Shown: positions 6,766 through 14,239, counted from the stretch's first letter. The stretch: DNA of 15,774 bases from Anaerolineaceae bacterium UBA5311 (GCA_002411175.1 DHRN01000064.1:7557-23330); one strand, 5' to 3'. The notes: a model not told the origin generated them from the sequence alone. Numbers and translations are program-made.

Positions 6766-7290
6766 ATGAGTGAGTTAAAACCTCTTCACACAATCAATGT
6801 GTTTATTGAGCCCTGGTTTCGGGAAGAAATAATCGAGGCAATTTATGAAGATTTCTCTGTCTATCCCGATAACCTGCGCAAAGAATTGGTAGAAACAATA
6901 AAAACTGAAGTCAAAGTCAGCGGGTTTCGCAATCCATTGACCGCACCGAAAAAGTTGCTGGTCAGGGAAACAGACAGACTGTTTGAAAGCGACCCGCGAT
7001 TTGTTGGTGTAATTCTAAGAGCCTGGATGTCGCTTTTCGAGAAGCATGATGAGGTCTTTGACACTGCCCTTGAATCCTTGGGTTTCAAAATTTCTGACCA
7101 GGCAGGCAGTTATCCGGATCCAATTAATGCTTTTGACGAAGGCTGGCCTGAAGGTGTGAATTATCAGAAGGTTATTGACACGATCAGAAAAGAAGCCGCA
7201 AATCTCGAAATGAGCGATGATCAAATCGCGTTATACACCATTCTGAAGACCGGTTATTTACCCGGAGACAACGAGGGACAAAATGGATAA
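6766..7290 (+). CDS. conserved-looking hypothetical protein, 174 residues
   Basis: I do not recognise this family. The translation is a well-behaved soluble protein with no signal peptide, membrane span or Cys cluster. It is mostly predicted helical, with a Trp/Phe-containing N-terminal segment (FIEPWFREEIIEAIYEDF, residues 13-30), a middle helix rich in charged residues and an acidic C-terminus. It overlaps the start of the Asp23 gene by 8 bases, which points to coupled expression and argues strongly that it is real. The ribosome binding site is modest (AGGAAAG at 6748-6754 or GAAG at 6756-6759). Sitting between the acidic protein and Asp23/NusB, it may belong to the same housekeeping unit. 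Its role is unknown. Confidence 0.8.
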   Translation: MSELKPLHTINVFIEPWFREEIIEAIYEDFSVYPDNLRKELVETIKTEVKVSGFRNPLTAPKKLLVRETDRLFESDPRFVGVILRAWMSLFEKHDEVFDTALESLGFKISDQAGSYPDPINAFDEGWPEGVNYQKVIDTIRKEAANLEMSDDQIALYTILKTGYLPGDNEGQNG

Positions 7291-7591
7291 GAACCTGGGC
7301 AAAACCACTATTGCCCCTTCGGTTTTGATCACAATCGCCAGGCTGACCACCCTTTCCGTTCCCGGTGTAAGCCGGTTATCCGAGAGCAAGTCGATCCCCG
7401 ATGGAGTCAAAATCGAAATCAAGGATGATTTGATTGACCTGGACCTGTTTGTGATAATCAGCAGCGATCAAAATGCGAGGCTGGTGGCAGAAGAGATCCA
7501 AAAAAGGGTAAATCGGGCGATAACCGAAATGGTTGGCATGGAAGTTGCTAAGATCGATGTACATATCACCGATGTGGATGTTGAAGTTTAG
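7283..7591 (+). CDS. Asp23/Gls24 family protein
   Basis: A 102-residue member of the Asp23/Gls24 (formerly DUF322) family. The typical pattern is present: an early helix with IAPSVLITIARLTTLSVPGV (9-28), then alternating beta strands with the IKDDLIDLDLFVII core (46-59), a helix with EEIQKRVNRAITEMVG, and a last strand VAKIDVHITDVDV. In Firmicutes such proteins are abundant, sit at the membrane via AmaP and respond to cell envelope stress. There is no membrane segment here, so a partner would be needed for localisation. GAGGG at 7273-7277 is five bases before the ATG, which overlaps the upstream gene. The linkage asp23-nusB is common in Gram-positive type genomes and supports the assignment. 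Confidence 0.85.
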   Translation: MDKNLGKTTIAPSVLITIARLTTLSVPGVSRLSESKSIPDGVKIEIKDDLIDLDLFVIISSDQNARLVAEEIQKRVNRAITEMVGMEVAKIDVHITDVDVEV

Positions 7592-7597
7592 ATAATC

Positions 7598-8035
7598 ATG
7601 AAATTAAGAACAAAGGCAAGAGTCGCAGCTTTACAAACGTTATTCGAACTGGACCTCACAGATCACCCCATGGGAGAAGTGCTGGAATTGCGGTCGGTGG
7701 ATAACGAGTTAAATGACACTCAACGCGACTTTGCCCTGGTGCTTATCAGGGGGGTACACGAAAACACAACAATTTTGGATAACCTGATTAGCGAGCATGC
7801 TCCTGAATGGCCGCTCGATCAGATTGCGGTGATTGATCGAAATATTCTGCGCATGGCTTTGTGGGAAGTGGCTTTTTATGGGAAAACTCCACTAAAAGTA
7901 GGTATTAATGAAGCCGTGGAACTGGGTAAACTGTTTGGAACCGATTCTTCCCCCAGGTTTATCAATGGCGTTCTGGGAAGCCTGGCTGAAAGCCTTGACG
8001 AGATTCGAAATAGTTACAAAACCATGGGGGACTGA
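7598..8035 (+). CDS. nusB: transcription antitermination factor NusB
   Basis: NusB binds boxA RNA with NusE (S10) and supports antitermination on rRNA operons. At 145 residues it has the usual length. It shows the family signature: KARVAALQTLFELDL near the N-terminus (6-20), the central DQIAVIDRNILRMALWE stretch (75-91), then KVGINEAVELGKLFGTDSSPRFINGVLG (about 99-126), the most conserved C-terminal block. It starts six bases after the Asp23 gene with only a weak ribosome binding site, so it probably relies on read-through from upstream translation. Its stop overlaps the next start as TGATG. There is nothing unusual in the sequence. Confidence 0.95.
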   Translation: MKLRTKARVAALQTLFELDLTDHPMGEVLELRSVDNELNDTQRDFALVLIRGVHENTTILDNLISEHAPEWPLDQIAVIDRNILRMALWEVAFYGKTPLKVGINEAVELGKLFGTDSSPRFINGVLGSLAESLDEIRNSYKTMGD

Positions 8036-10425
8036 TGGCAACGAGCAGATTTGGGTCGCGTTTTTTTTTGCTGGTTAGCTTTTGTAGCTTGCTCTTATCA
8101 TCCTGTGCTCTGAGCTTCGAACCAAAAGACTCACAATCAGCAGAAATTACCCCCGAATATCCCGAAAAGATCGGGAAAACGGACCTTGTCGAAGTTGAGT
8201 TCTGGGTTTTTCCGACAACAAAATTTTCCGACCAGGACTTGCTTTCTTTTGATGTGCTCGACCTGATGAGCGGTTTCGATTACAACATCGAACGGTACAC
8301 GATCTCGCCGGATCAAAATAATAATTACAATTTTTCAGTTTTCCTTCCCGAAGGCGCAACCGTTTCATACCGATACAGCATGCTCCAGCCTATGCAGGTT
8401 AACGAACTCCTCCCGGACGGCAGCGAAGTGCCCTTCAGGCAAGTTGTGGTAAGAAAGAACCTGGTGATCACAGATACAATTGCAGGGTGGACCAATAATT
8501 ACTATACAGGTGAGCTCGCAAGTCTGAATGGCGCCGTTGCCGATGTGCGTACAGAAGAACCATTGCCGGATGTCTTAATTAGCGTAGCTGGTAAAACCAC
8601 CATGACCGATATGAACGGTCGTTTTTACCTTCGTGATTTACCAATCGGCAAACATAACATGGTTGCCTCGACCATCGACGGGAGTCATCAGTCTTTTCAA
8701 CAGGAGGTCAACCTTGTTGAAAGGTTGTCCACCCTTGCCATAGTCCGCATGGTCCCGAATCCAGAAATCAGCATAACATTCACCCTGACTGCACCCAGGG
8801 ACATTGAAAGCGCTCCTGTGCGTATTGCCGGGAATCTGCGGCAATTTGGTCAGACGCTGTCAGATCAAGTCAGTGGATCCGGCGTCCAGGCGGTCAATAT
8901 GCCCCTGATGAACCAAAATAACGACGGCACCTATTCAGTCCAGGTGAAAGCATATGCCGGCAGTTTTTTGCGCTATGCCTACACGTTGGGTAACGCTGTG
9001 ATCAATGTTGAGCGGGATGAAAACGGAACCAGGAATATCCGCCAGTTCATCGTTCCGAATAAGGATGTTGTTGTCCAGGACACCGTTATAGGCTGGCGTT
9101 CTGCTTCTGCCTCGCCAACTACTTTTTATGTACAACCACCGGACGACACCTTACCCGAAGATAAGCTCTATATGCAATTCAACCATGGCTACTGGAGCAC
9201 TCCTGTTCCGATGTGGCCTGCACAAAACGGAAAATGGATGCTCACATTTTTTCCAGTCTCATCTGAACCAGTCGAAATAGCATACCGCTATTGTCGCTTC
9301 TCAGATTGCAATATCGGAGCGGAGGGCAGCACTACCCGAAGTATGTTCATCGGAGCTCACAACGAGATCCATGACGTTGTTTCTTCCTGGAAGATGAATG
9401 GGGCAGACTATCTGAGCCCTTCCGGTTACAACCCGGTGAGTCTCAGAGCACAAACGCTTGTTGGGGTAGAGCTTGACCCTGCCTATTCATCTCAGTACGT
9501 TGATTCTTATGAAAATGTTGTCAGCGAATTAGCAGAAAATGGATTTAACTGGTTGATATTACGCCAGGCATGGATAGTGACTGAATTGGATGGTCTTCCG
9601 CATATTGATCTGGACCCTATATCGACCATCCCCTCCCGGGAAATAGAAAGAATTGCCACAGCGACCAGGCAGGCTGGTTTCACGGTAGCACTTTACCCGC
9701 AGCTTGATTTTGAAGGATTGGAGGCAAACTGGTGGAGAAACACGTCCAAAAACTCTCTTTGGTGGCAGCAATGGTACAGCGAATATGAGCGGGTAGTTAC
9801 CCATTTGATTAAGCTGGGAACGGACATCCAGGCAGAACAGCTGATCCTCGGAGGTCCTGACGCATGGGAGAGCTACCCTGGTGTCATCGAAACTGTCGCA
9901 GAAAACTACGGCACACCTAAATCGAGCGAAGATATCTGGAAAGATTTGCTCGAAAAGGCAGACCAATATTTCGAAGGCAAAGTTCTCCTGGCTCATTCGA
10001 TAAACGATGCAGGCTCTCAGACTTATTCGTTTTACTCGCAGGTGGATGGACTCTATCTTTTGATTGACTCCGATTCAGAATCCATAGCAAATGCGAGCCA
10101 ATATCTGGATAGCCTGGTTTACCCTCTCTATGATGAAAACAAATCACTGTATATTGGATTAAACGCGCCCTCGTATCAGACCGCTTCAATTGAGCCTGGG
10201 TCAATAAATGACCCGCTAATCAGTGCAACAGACACGAGATACAACAACGCCAATGTAAACCTGCAGGTACAAACCCAGTGGTATGCTTCTTATCTTGACG
10301 CCATAGCAAATCGCGAGTGGATTGAAGGTGTCAGTTCAAGAGGTTTTTTCCCATGGATAAAACTGTCGGATTTTTCATCTTCCATATATGGAAAACCGGC
10401 ACAAAAACTTTTTCACAATCAATAA
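8035..10425 (+). CDS. large lipoprotein: three related beta modules, a carboxypeptidase-regulatory-like domain, and a glycoside hydrolase-like barrel
   Basis: A 796-residue exported protein. The N-terminus has Arg residues, a hydrophobic stretch (10-21) and the lipobox LSSC with Cys24, so it should be lipid-anchored outside the membrane. After that come a beta module (about 50-152), a CarboxypepD_reg-like domain (about 163-228, TDMNGRFYLRDLPIGKH), a second beta module with CBM20-like features (about 245-355), a third (about 362-453), and a C-terminal TIM-barrel-like region (about 472-790). The last has LYPQLDF, a Trp-rich segment and LGGPDAWE, reminiscent of GH113/GTA-like barrels. The three beta modules each end in the related motifs DTIAGW, DTVIGW, DVVSSW. 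The start overlaps the nusB stop (TGATG), with GGGGGA just before. A role in binding or cutting an external glycan is inferred; the catalytic residues cannot be assigned safely. Confidence 0.8.
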   Translation: MATSRFGSRFFLLVSFCSLLLSSCALSFEPKDSQSAEITPEYPEKIGKTDLVEVEFWVFPTTKFSDQDLLSFDVLDLMSGFDYNIERYTISPDQNNNYNFSVFLPEGATVSYRYSMLQPMQVNELLPDGSEVPFRQVVVRKNLVITDTIAGWTNNYYTGELASLNGAVADVRTEEPLPDVLISVAGKTTMTDMNGRFYLRDLPIGKHNMVASTIDGSHQSFQQEVNLVERLSTLAIVRMVPNPEISITFTLTAPRDIESAPVRIAGNLRQFGQTLSDQVSGSGVQAVNMPLMNQNNDGTYSVQVKAYAGSFLRYAYTLGNAVINVERDENGTRNIRQFIVPNKDVVVQDTVIGWRSASASPTTFYVQPPDDTLPEDKLYMQFNHGYWSTPVPMWPAQNGKWMLTFFPVSSEPVEIAYRYCRFSDCNIGAEGSTTRSMFIGAHNEIHDVVSSWKMNGADYLSPSGYNPVSLRAQTLVGVELDPAYSSQYVDSYENVVSELAENGFNWLILRQAWIVTELDGLPHIDLDPISTIPSREIERIATATRQAGFTVALYPQLDFEGLEANWWRNTSKNSLWWQQWYSEYERVVTHLIKLGTDIQAEQLILGGPDAWESYPGVIETVAENYGTPKSSEDIWKDLLEKADQYFEGKVLLAHSINDAGSQTYSFYSQVDGLYLLIDSDSESIANASQYLDSLVYPLYDENKSLYIGLNAPSYQTASIEPGSINDPLISATDTRYNNANVNLQVQTQWYASYLDAIANREWIEGVSSRGFFPWIKLSDFSSSIYGKPAQKLFHNQ
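10380..10393. promoter_or_regulatory. 14-bp perfect palindrome upstream of pckA
   Basis: TTCCATATATGGAA lies inside the last codons of the lipoprotein gene, 54 bases before the pckA ATG. Its place is suitable for an operator controlling an internal pckA promoter. About one perfect 14-mer palindrome is expected by chance in a window this size, so position is the main argument. Confidence 0.25.
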
Positions 10426-10447
10426 AAGGAGATAGCAAAACACAATC

Positions 10448-12040
10448 ATGAATAACGTAACGGAAGTATTGAGAGCAGAACTAACCAAATTGGGCTTGGG
10501 AGAGGTCAAGGAGGTCAGATATAACCTCAATATCCCGGAACTGGTGACTGAATCAGTGTGCCGGGGTGAAACCAATCTTGCGGATACCGGCGCGCTGGTA
10601 GTAAACACCTCACCGTTTACCGGTCGCTCACCTAACGACAAATATATCATCGAAAACAACGATCCGGATCTGTGGTTTGCCTCAGGCACTGAACCGCGCA
10701 CACAGGAACAATTTGAACATCTTAAAAACAAAATGGTCAACACGATGTTGCCTCTCCGGCTCTATGTTCGTGATGTTTTGGCAGGAGCAGATCCTGAGAA
10801 CTCGATCAGGATCCGGTTGATCACAGACCTTGCATGGCAAAGTCTTGCTGCCGCAAATATGTTCATCGCGATCGACAGCGACCAACCCCATGTTGATCCC
10901 GATTTCACCCTCCTGGTATGTTCAAAATTTGTCGGTGATCCCGAAACCGATCAGTTGCGTTCTCCGGCAGTGGTGGCAATGAGTTTCGATGAAAAGCTCG
11001 TGTTAATCGGCAATACCAAATACGCAGGCGAGTTGAAAAAATCTGTTTTCACGCTGATGAACTATGTTCTGCCTAAACGTGATGTCCTTTCTTTACATTG
11101 TTCTGCCAATATCGGCGAAGATGGTGATGTTGCTCTCTTTTTTGGCTTGAGTGGTACCGGCAAAACCACGCTTTCTTCCGATGAAGCCAGGGCGTTAATT
11201 GGTGATGACGAGCATGGTTGGAGCGACAAGGGCATCTTTAACTTTGAAGGCGGCTGCTACGCGAAGACGATTCGCCTGAATCCAAAATATGAGCCCCTGG
11301 TGTGGTCTGCGATCAACCGTTTTGGTGCCTTGCTGGAAAACGTTCCCCTGGATGCGAACAATCATCCCGACTTTGACGATAACAGCATTACCGAAAACAC
11401 CCGGGCTTCCTATCCTTTGACCTTTATAAGCAATTATGAACCGTCCGGTACCGGTGGACACCCCAGGAACATCTTCTTCCTGACCGCAGATGCCTTTGGT
11501 GTTATGCCTCCTTTAGCCAGGCTGACTAAAGAACAGGCAATGTTCTATTTCCTGAGCGGGTACACGTCCAAATTAGCCGGCACTGAACGCGGCTTGGGTG
11601 ACAAGCCCGAGGCAACCTTCTCGACATGTTTCGGCGCTCCATTCCTGCCCCTCAAACCGACGGTCTATGCCCGTCTGCTGGCAAAGCGGCTGGAAGAGCA
11701 CGGAACCAATGTCTGGCTGCTCAACACCGGCTGGTCTGGCGGTGGTTTCGGTGTCGGAGAGCGGATCAAACTTCCCCTTACCCGTGCGATGATTTCTGCA
11801 GCACTCAAAGGCGATCTCGACGATGTTCCCACCCATGTTCACCCAATTTTCAATATCGCCATCCCGGATGCAGTACCAGGAGTTCCCTATGAAGTATTGA
11901 ACCCGGAACTTTCCTGGGAAGACAAATATCTATACAACACTGAAGCTCACGCACTCGCGGCGAAGTTTGTAAACAACTTCAGGAAGTATGAGTCCGATGT
12001 TGGACCGGAAGTTCCCGCTTCAGGTCCAAAGGTGGCATAA
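10448..12040 (+). CDS. pckA: phosphoenolpyruvate carboxykinase (ATP)
   Basis: Converts oxaloacetate and ATP to phosphoenolpyruvate, ADP and CO2, the entry to gluconeogenesis. The 530-residue length is right for the ATP-type enzyme. Key motifs are all present: GRSPNDKYI (59-67), the substrate region around GNTKYAGE (188-195), the P-loop GLSGTGKTT (233-241), the metal/nucleotide motif GDDEHGW (252-258), and YTSKLAGTERG (372-382). No key residue is missing. A clear AAAGGAG (10425-10431) exists, but it lies 16 bases before the ATG, farther than normal. The only in-frame alternative before an upstream stop codon is ATC, so initiation is either inefficient or aided by structure. The gene follows the lipoprotein by 22 bases and precedes murA by 4 bases. 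Confidence 0.97.
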   Translation: MNNVTEVLRAELTKLGLGEVKEVRYNLNIPELVTESVCRGETNLADTGALVVNTSPFTGRSPNDKYIIENNDPDLWFASGTEPRTQEQFEHLKNKMVNTMLPLRLYVRDVLAGADPENSIRIRLITDLAWQSLAAANMFIAIDSDQPHVDPDFTLLVCSKFVGDPETDQLRSPAVVAMSFDEKLVLIGNTKYAGELKKSVFTLMNYVLPKRDVLSLHCSANIGEDGDVALFFGLSGTGKTTLSSDEARALIGDDEHGWSDKGIFNFEGGCYAKTIRLNPKYEPLVWSAINRFGALLENVPLDANNHPDFDDNSITENTRASYPLTFISNYEPSGTGGHPRNIFFLTADAFGVMPPLARLTKEQAMFYFLSGYTSKLAGTERGLGDKPEATFSTCFGAPFLPLKPTVYARLLAKRLEEHGTNVWLLNTGWSGGGFGVGERIKLPLTRAMISAALKGDLDDVPTHVHPIFNIAIPDAVPGVPYEVLNPELSWEDKYLYNTEAHALAAKFVNNFRKYESDVGPEVPASGPKVA

Positions 12041-12044
12041 ATTT

Positions 12045-13343
12045 ATGGATAAATTCATCATTCAAGGTGGCAAGCCCCTTCACGGAACCATGCGCCCTTC
12101 AGGGAACAAAAATGCTGCCCTGCCGATGATGGCTGCTACACTGTTAACTGAAGAACCGGTAGTCCTTAAAAACATGCCCGACATTGAAGATACCCGTACA
12201 ATGGGGAAACTACTTCAAAGCCTGGGAATGAAAATTGAAAGAGACACACAATCATCTGCCTGGACATTCCAGGCGGATGAAATCAGACCAGGGGACCTCG
12301 ATCCCGACCTGTGCCGGCAGATCAGAGCTTCGATCCTGTTGGCTGGTCCGATGGTAACCCGATTCGGAAATCTGACGCTGCCACCACCTGGTGGTGACGT
12401 GATCGGTCGCCGACGAGTGGATACCCACATCCTGGCACTCGAAAAGCTTGGCGCAGATTTTTCTTTTAACGATGTATTCAGGTTTTCAACACAGGGTCTG
12501 GTTGGAGCGGATATCCTCCTGGATGAAGCCAGTGTCACCGCGACTGAAAACACGATCATGGCGGCTGTATTGGCTAAAGGAACCACGCATATCCGAAATG
12601 CGGCTTCTGAACCGCATATTCAGGAGCTTTGCCACCTTTTAAACGCCATGGGAGCTAAAATCGACAATATAGGCTCGAACGTCCTCGAGATCGAAGGGGT
12701 TGACCGCTTGCACGGTGCTGAATTTACAATCGGACCTGACTATCTGGAAGTGATCAGTTATGTAGGCGCCGCGGTTGTCACTGGCGGTGAGATTCGAATC
12801 AAAGACGCTGGTGTTGAACACTTGAGGATGATCCAGCTCGTGCTGCAGAAACTCGGCGTCGGGATGATCTTTGATGGCGATGACATCATCGTGCCCGCAG
12901 AACAAAAACTCGAAATCAAACCAGACCTCGGTAACGCAATCCCGGAAATTAGCGTCATGCCCTGGCCTGCCTTCCCCACCGACCTGATGAGCATCGCGAT
13001 CGTGATTGCCACCCAGGTTAAAGGAACGATTCTGTTCCACGACTGGATGTACCCCAGCAGAATGTTTTTCATCGATAAGCTGGTATCTATGGGTGCTCAA
13101 ATTGTATTATGTGATCCCCACCGGTGCATCGTGATTGGTCCGACCAAACTGACTGCAGAAAAACTTGAAAGTCCGGATATTCGCGCAGGCATAGCCCTGG
13201 TGCTGGCAGCCCTGTCAGCTGAAGGGCAGTCGACTATACGCAATGCTGGTCAAATTGACCGGGGCTATGAAAAGATTGAGTATAAATTGCAGGGTCTCGG
13301 AGCAGATATCGTTCGTAAGAGAACACAAACTATTGGAAATTAA
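12045..13343 (+). CDS. murA: UDP-N-acetylglucosamine 1-carboxyvinyltransferase with Asp at the fosfomycin-target position
   Basis: MurA transfers enolpyruvate from PEP to UDP-GlcNAc, the first committed step of peptidoglycan synthesis. In 432 residues it has SGNKNAALP (19-27, holding the catalytic Lys-Asn pair), RQIRASILLAGP (91-102), the active-site loop PPPGGDVIGRRRVDTH (113-128), AFPTDL and a final IDRGYE. At the place of Escherichia coli Cys115 stands Asp118. The neighbouring Arg and His of the loop are kept. Asp at this site is known in Mycobacterium and Chlamydia MurA and confers natural fosfomycin resistance. The frame is open upstream to 11988 inside pckA, but the ATG at 12045 with AAAGGTGG at 12028-12034 begins exactly at the conserved N-terminus. 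Tight spacing to pckA (4 bases) suggests co-expression of PEP supply and use. Some substrate-pocket positions are divergent (PDYLEVISYVG replaces PDRIETGTF-like). Confidence 0.93.
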   Translation: MDKFIIQGGKPLHGTMRPSGNKNAALPMMAATLLTEEPVVLKNMPDIEDTRTMGKLLQSLGMKIERDTQSSAWTFQADEIRPGDLDPDLCRQIRASILLAGPMVTRFGNLTLPPPGGDVIGRRRVDTHILALEKLGADFSFNDVFRFSTQGLVGADILLDEASVTATENTIMAAVLAKGTTHIRNAASEPHIQELCHLLNAMGAKIDNIGSNVLEIEGVDRLHGAEFTIGPDYLEVISYVGAAVVTGGEIRIKDAGVEHLRMIQLVLQKLGVGMIFDGDDIIVPAEQKLEIKPDLGNAIPEISVMPWPAFPTDLMSIAIVIATQVKGTILFHDWMYPSRMFFIDKLVSMGAQIVLCDPHRCIVIGPTKLTAEKLESPDIRAGIALVLAALSAEGQSTIRNAGQIDRGYEKIEYKLQGLGADIVRKRTQTIGN

Positions 13344-13347
13344 AAAT

Positions 13348-13375
13348 GGAGCCGCTCGCGCGGCTCCTGCATTTT
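13348..13375. terminator. bidirectional intrinsic terminator between murA and trxA
   Basis: GGAGCCGC (13348-13355) and GCGGCTCC (13360-13367) form an 8-bp GC stem with loop TCGC. On the + strand TTTTT follows within a few bases (13372-13376). On the - strand the stem is followed directly by ATTTTTA. It ends the murA transcript and the convergent thioredoxin transcript. Confidence 0.85.
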
Positions 13376-13389
13376 TGAAGAAATGAAAA

Positions 13390-13731
13390 CTATCCCTGAG
13401 AGACCTCCAGAAACTGGTTGATCGTATCTTTGAGCATTGGTTCAGGCAAGGCGCCAACCTGTCGATGGACAATTTTTCCATCCTTCATCATCAGCATGGT
13501 TGGGATGCCTTGCACACCATACTTCCCAGCATATTCCTGGTACTCATCAGTGTTCACCTTGGCTACGACCAGTTTGCCGGCATATTCTTTGGCAACTTTG
13601 TCGAGTATCGGCGCGACCATGCGGCACGGTCCGCACCAGGGAGCCCAAAAATCGACGATAACAGGCAGTTCGTTTTCTAATACAACCTTCTCAAAAGCTT
13701 CATCAGTAACATTAATTGGTTCTTCTATCAT
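13390..13731 (-). CDS. trxA: thioredoxin
   Basis: Small dithiol-disulfide oxidoreductase that reduces cytoplasmic protein disulfides. From the preferred start it is 113 residues with the intact active site WCGPC (32-36), the buried Asp27 of the IVDFWA strand, and the cis-proline motif GIPT (Pro77). No signal peptide is present, so it is cytoplasmic. Two starts are possible: ATG at 13743, and ATG at 13731. The second is preceded by GGAGGAAGAA, a near-perfect ribosome binding site at good spacing that lies inside the longer frame, and the predicted promoter leaves only about five bases before the longer start. The gene lies 47 to 59 bases downstream of the kinase gene on the same strand and ends at the shared terminator. 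Confidence 0.95.
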   Translation of the reverse strand: MIEEPINVTDEAFEKVVLENELPVIVDFWAPWCGPCRMVAPILDKVAKEYAGKLVVAKVNTDEYQEYAGKYGVQGIPTMLMMKDGKIVHRQVGALPEPMLKDTINQFLEVSQG

Positions 13732-13753
13732 TTCTTCCTCCATAATTTTCCTA

Positions 13754-13781
13754 AGTATATAGAATAATTTGTCTTTTACAA
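13754..13781 (-). promoter_or_regulatory. candidate trxA promoter TTGTAA-N16-TATACT
   Basis: On the - strand TTGTAA (13781-13776) and TATACT (13759-13754) are 16 bases apart in the gap between the kinase and thioredoxin genes. Transcription would start near 13748, leaving a leader that fits the start at 13731 better than the one at 13743. Confidence 0.4.
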
Positions 13782-13790
13782 CACCAAAGA

Positions 13791-14204
13791 TTATTCAAAC
13801 AGTGAAAATAACCCGAATTTTGTTGCGATTGCTGGCGCAAAAATCAGTATACCAATGATCACGGACAAAAAGGCAGCAATCAACACCGAAGCAGCCCCAA
13901 CGTCTTTACTGATTTTTGCGAGGGGATGGAGTTCCGGATTGGTCAGATCGACCAACACCTCCAGGGCGGTATTCAGAAATTCAGCTGTCCAGACAACCCC
14001 AATTACCAGCAAAATGGCAATCCATTCCATACGGGAGATCTGCAAAAAGGTACTCGCGCCCAGCACAATCACAGTCGCTGCAAGGTGTATCCAGGCATTT
14101 TTCTGAGTTTTCAGCACGTATCGCAGCCCCTGGAAGGCTGCAGTAAACGAATTCACTCTGCCCTTAACAAATTTTTCTGCTTCTTTAGATTTGTTTTTTA
14201 CCAT
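13791..14204 (-). CDS. diacylglycerol kinase family protein (DgkA/UndK type)
   Basis: A 137-residue integral membrane lipid kinase. It has the family core: NAWIHLAA (36-43), three hydrophobic segments (about 40-56, 60-73, 103-127), the catalytic motif AEFLNTALEVLVDL (74-87) with Glu75, Asn78 and Glu82, and HPLAKISKDVGAASVLI (93-109) with the Lys-Asp pair. In Gram-positive bacteria members of this family phosphorylate undecaprenol to recycle the lipid carrier of wall synthesis; in proteobacteria they act on diacylglycerol. Given MurA and an Asp23 protein nearby, undecaprenol is the more likely substrate, but this is inference. The N-terminal tail is short and basic. The ribosome binding site (AAAGAG) is weak. 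The gene is divergent from the tRNA-Gly and upstream of thioredoxin. Confidence 0.92.
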   Translation of the reverse strand: MVKNKSKEAEKFVKGRVNSFTAAFQGLRYVLKTQKNAWIHLAATVIVLGASTFLQISRMEWIAILLVIGVVWTAEFLNTALEVLVDLTNPELHPLAKISKDVGAASVLIAAFLSVIIGILIFAPAIATKFGLFSLFE

Positions 14205-14211
14205 TGCGCTC

Positions 14212-14239
14212 TTTCAAAATTATAAAATCAAGGTAAAAT
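14212..14239 (+). promoter_or_regulatory. candidate tRNA-Gly promoter with TAAAAT -10
   Basis: TAAAAT (14234-14239) lies 11 bases before the mature tRNA 5' end, preceded by AAGG exactly as in the candidate promoter at 6457. A weak -35 (TTTCAA, 14212-14217) is 16 bases upstream. A tRNA transcript would start close to the mature end. Confidence 0.45.
14219..14224 (-). promoter_or_regulatory. candidate -10 box for the kinase gene
   Basis: The - strand reads TATAAT, 15 bases before the kinase ATG. No good -35 is seen at 16-18 bases, which would fall next to the tRNA start. It lies within the 46-base divergent spacer shared with the tRNA promoter. Confidence 0.35.

Noticed and set aside
11988..12044. 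Longer murA start inside pckA
   Set aside because: The extra 19 residues are not part of the MurA fold, and a good ribosome binding site precedes the ATG at 12045.
13418..13762. Open frame of 114 codons on the + strand over thioredoxin
   Set aside because: It is antisense to an unmistakable thioredoxin with WCGPC and begins just after a bidirectional terminator.
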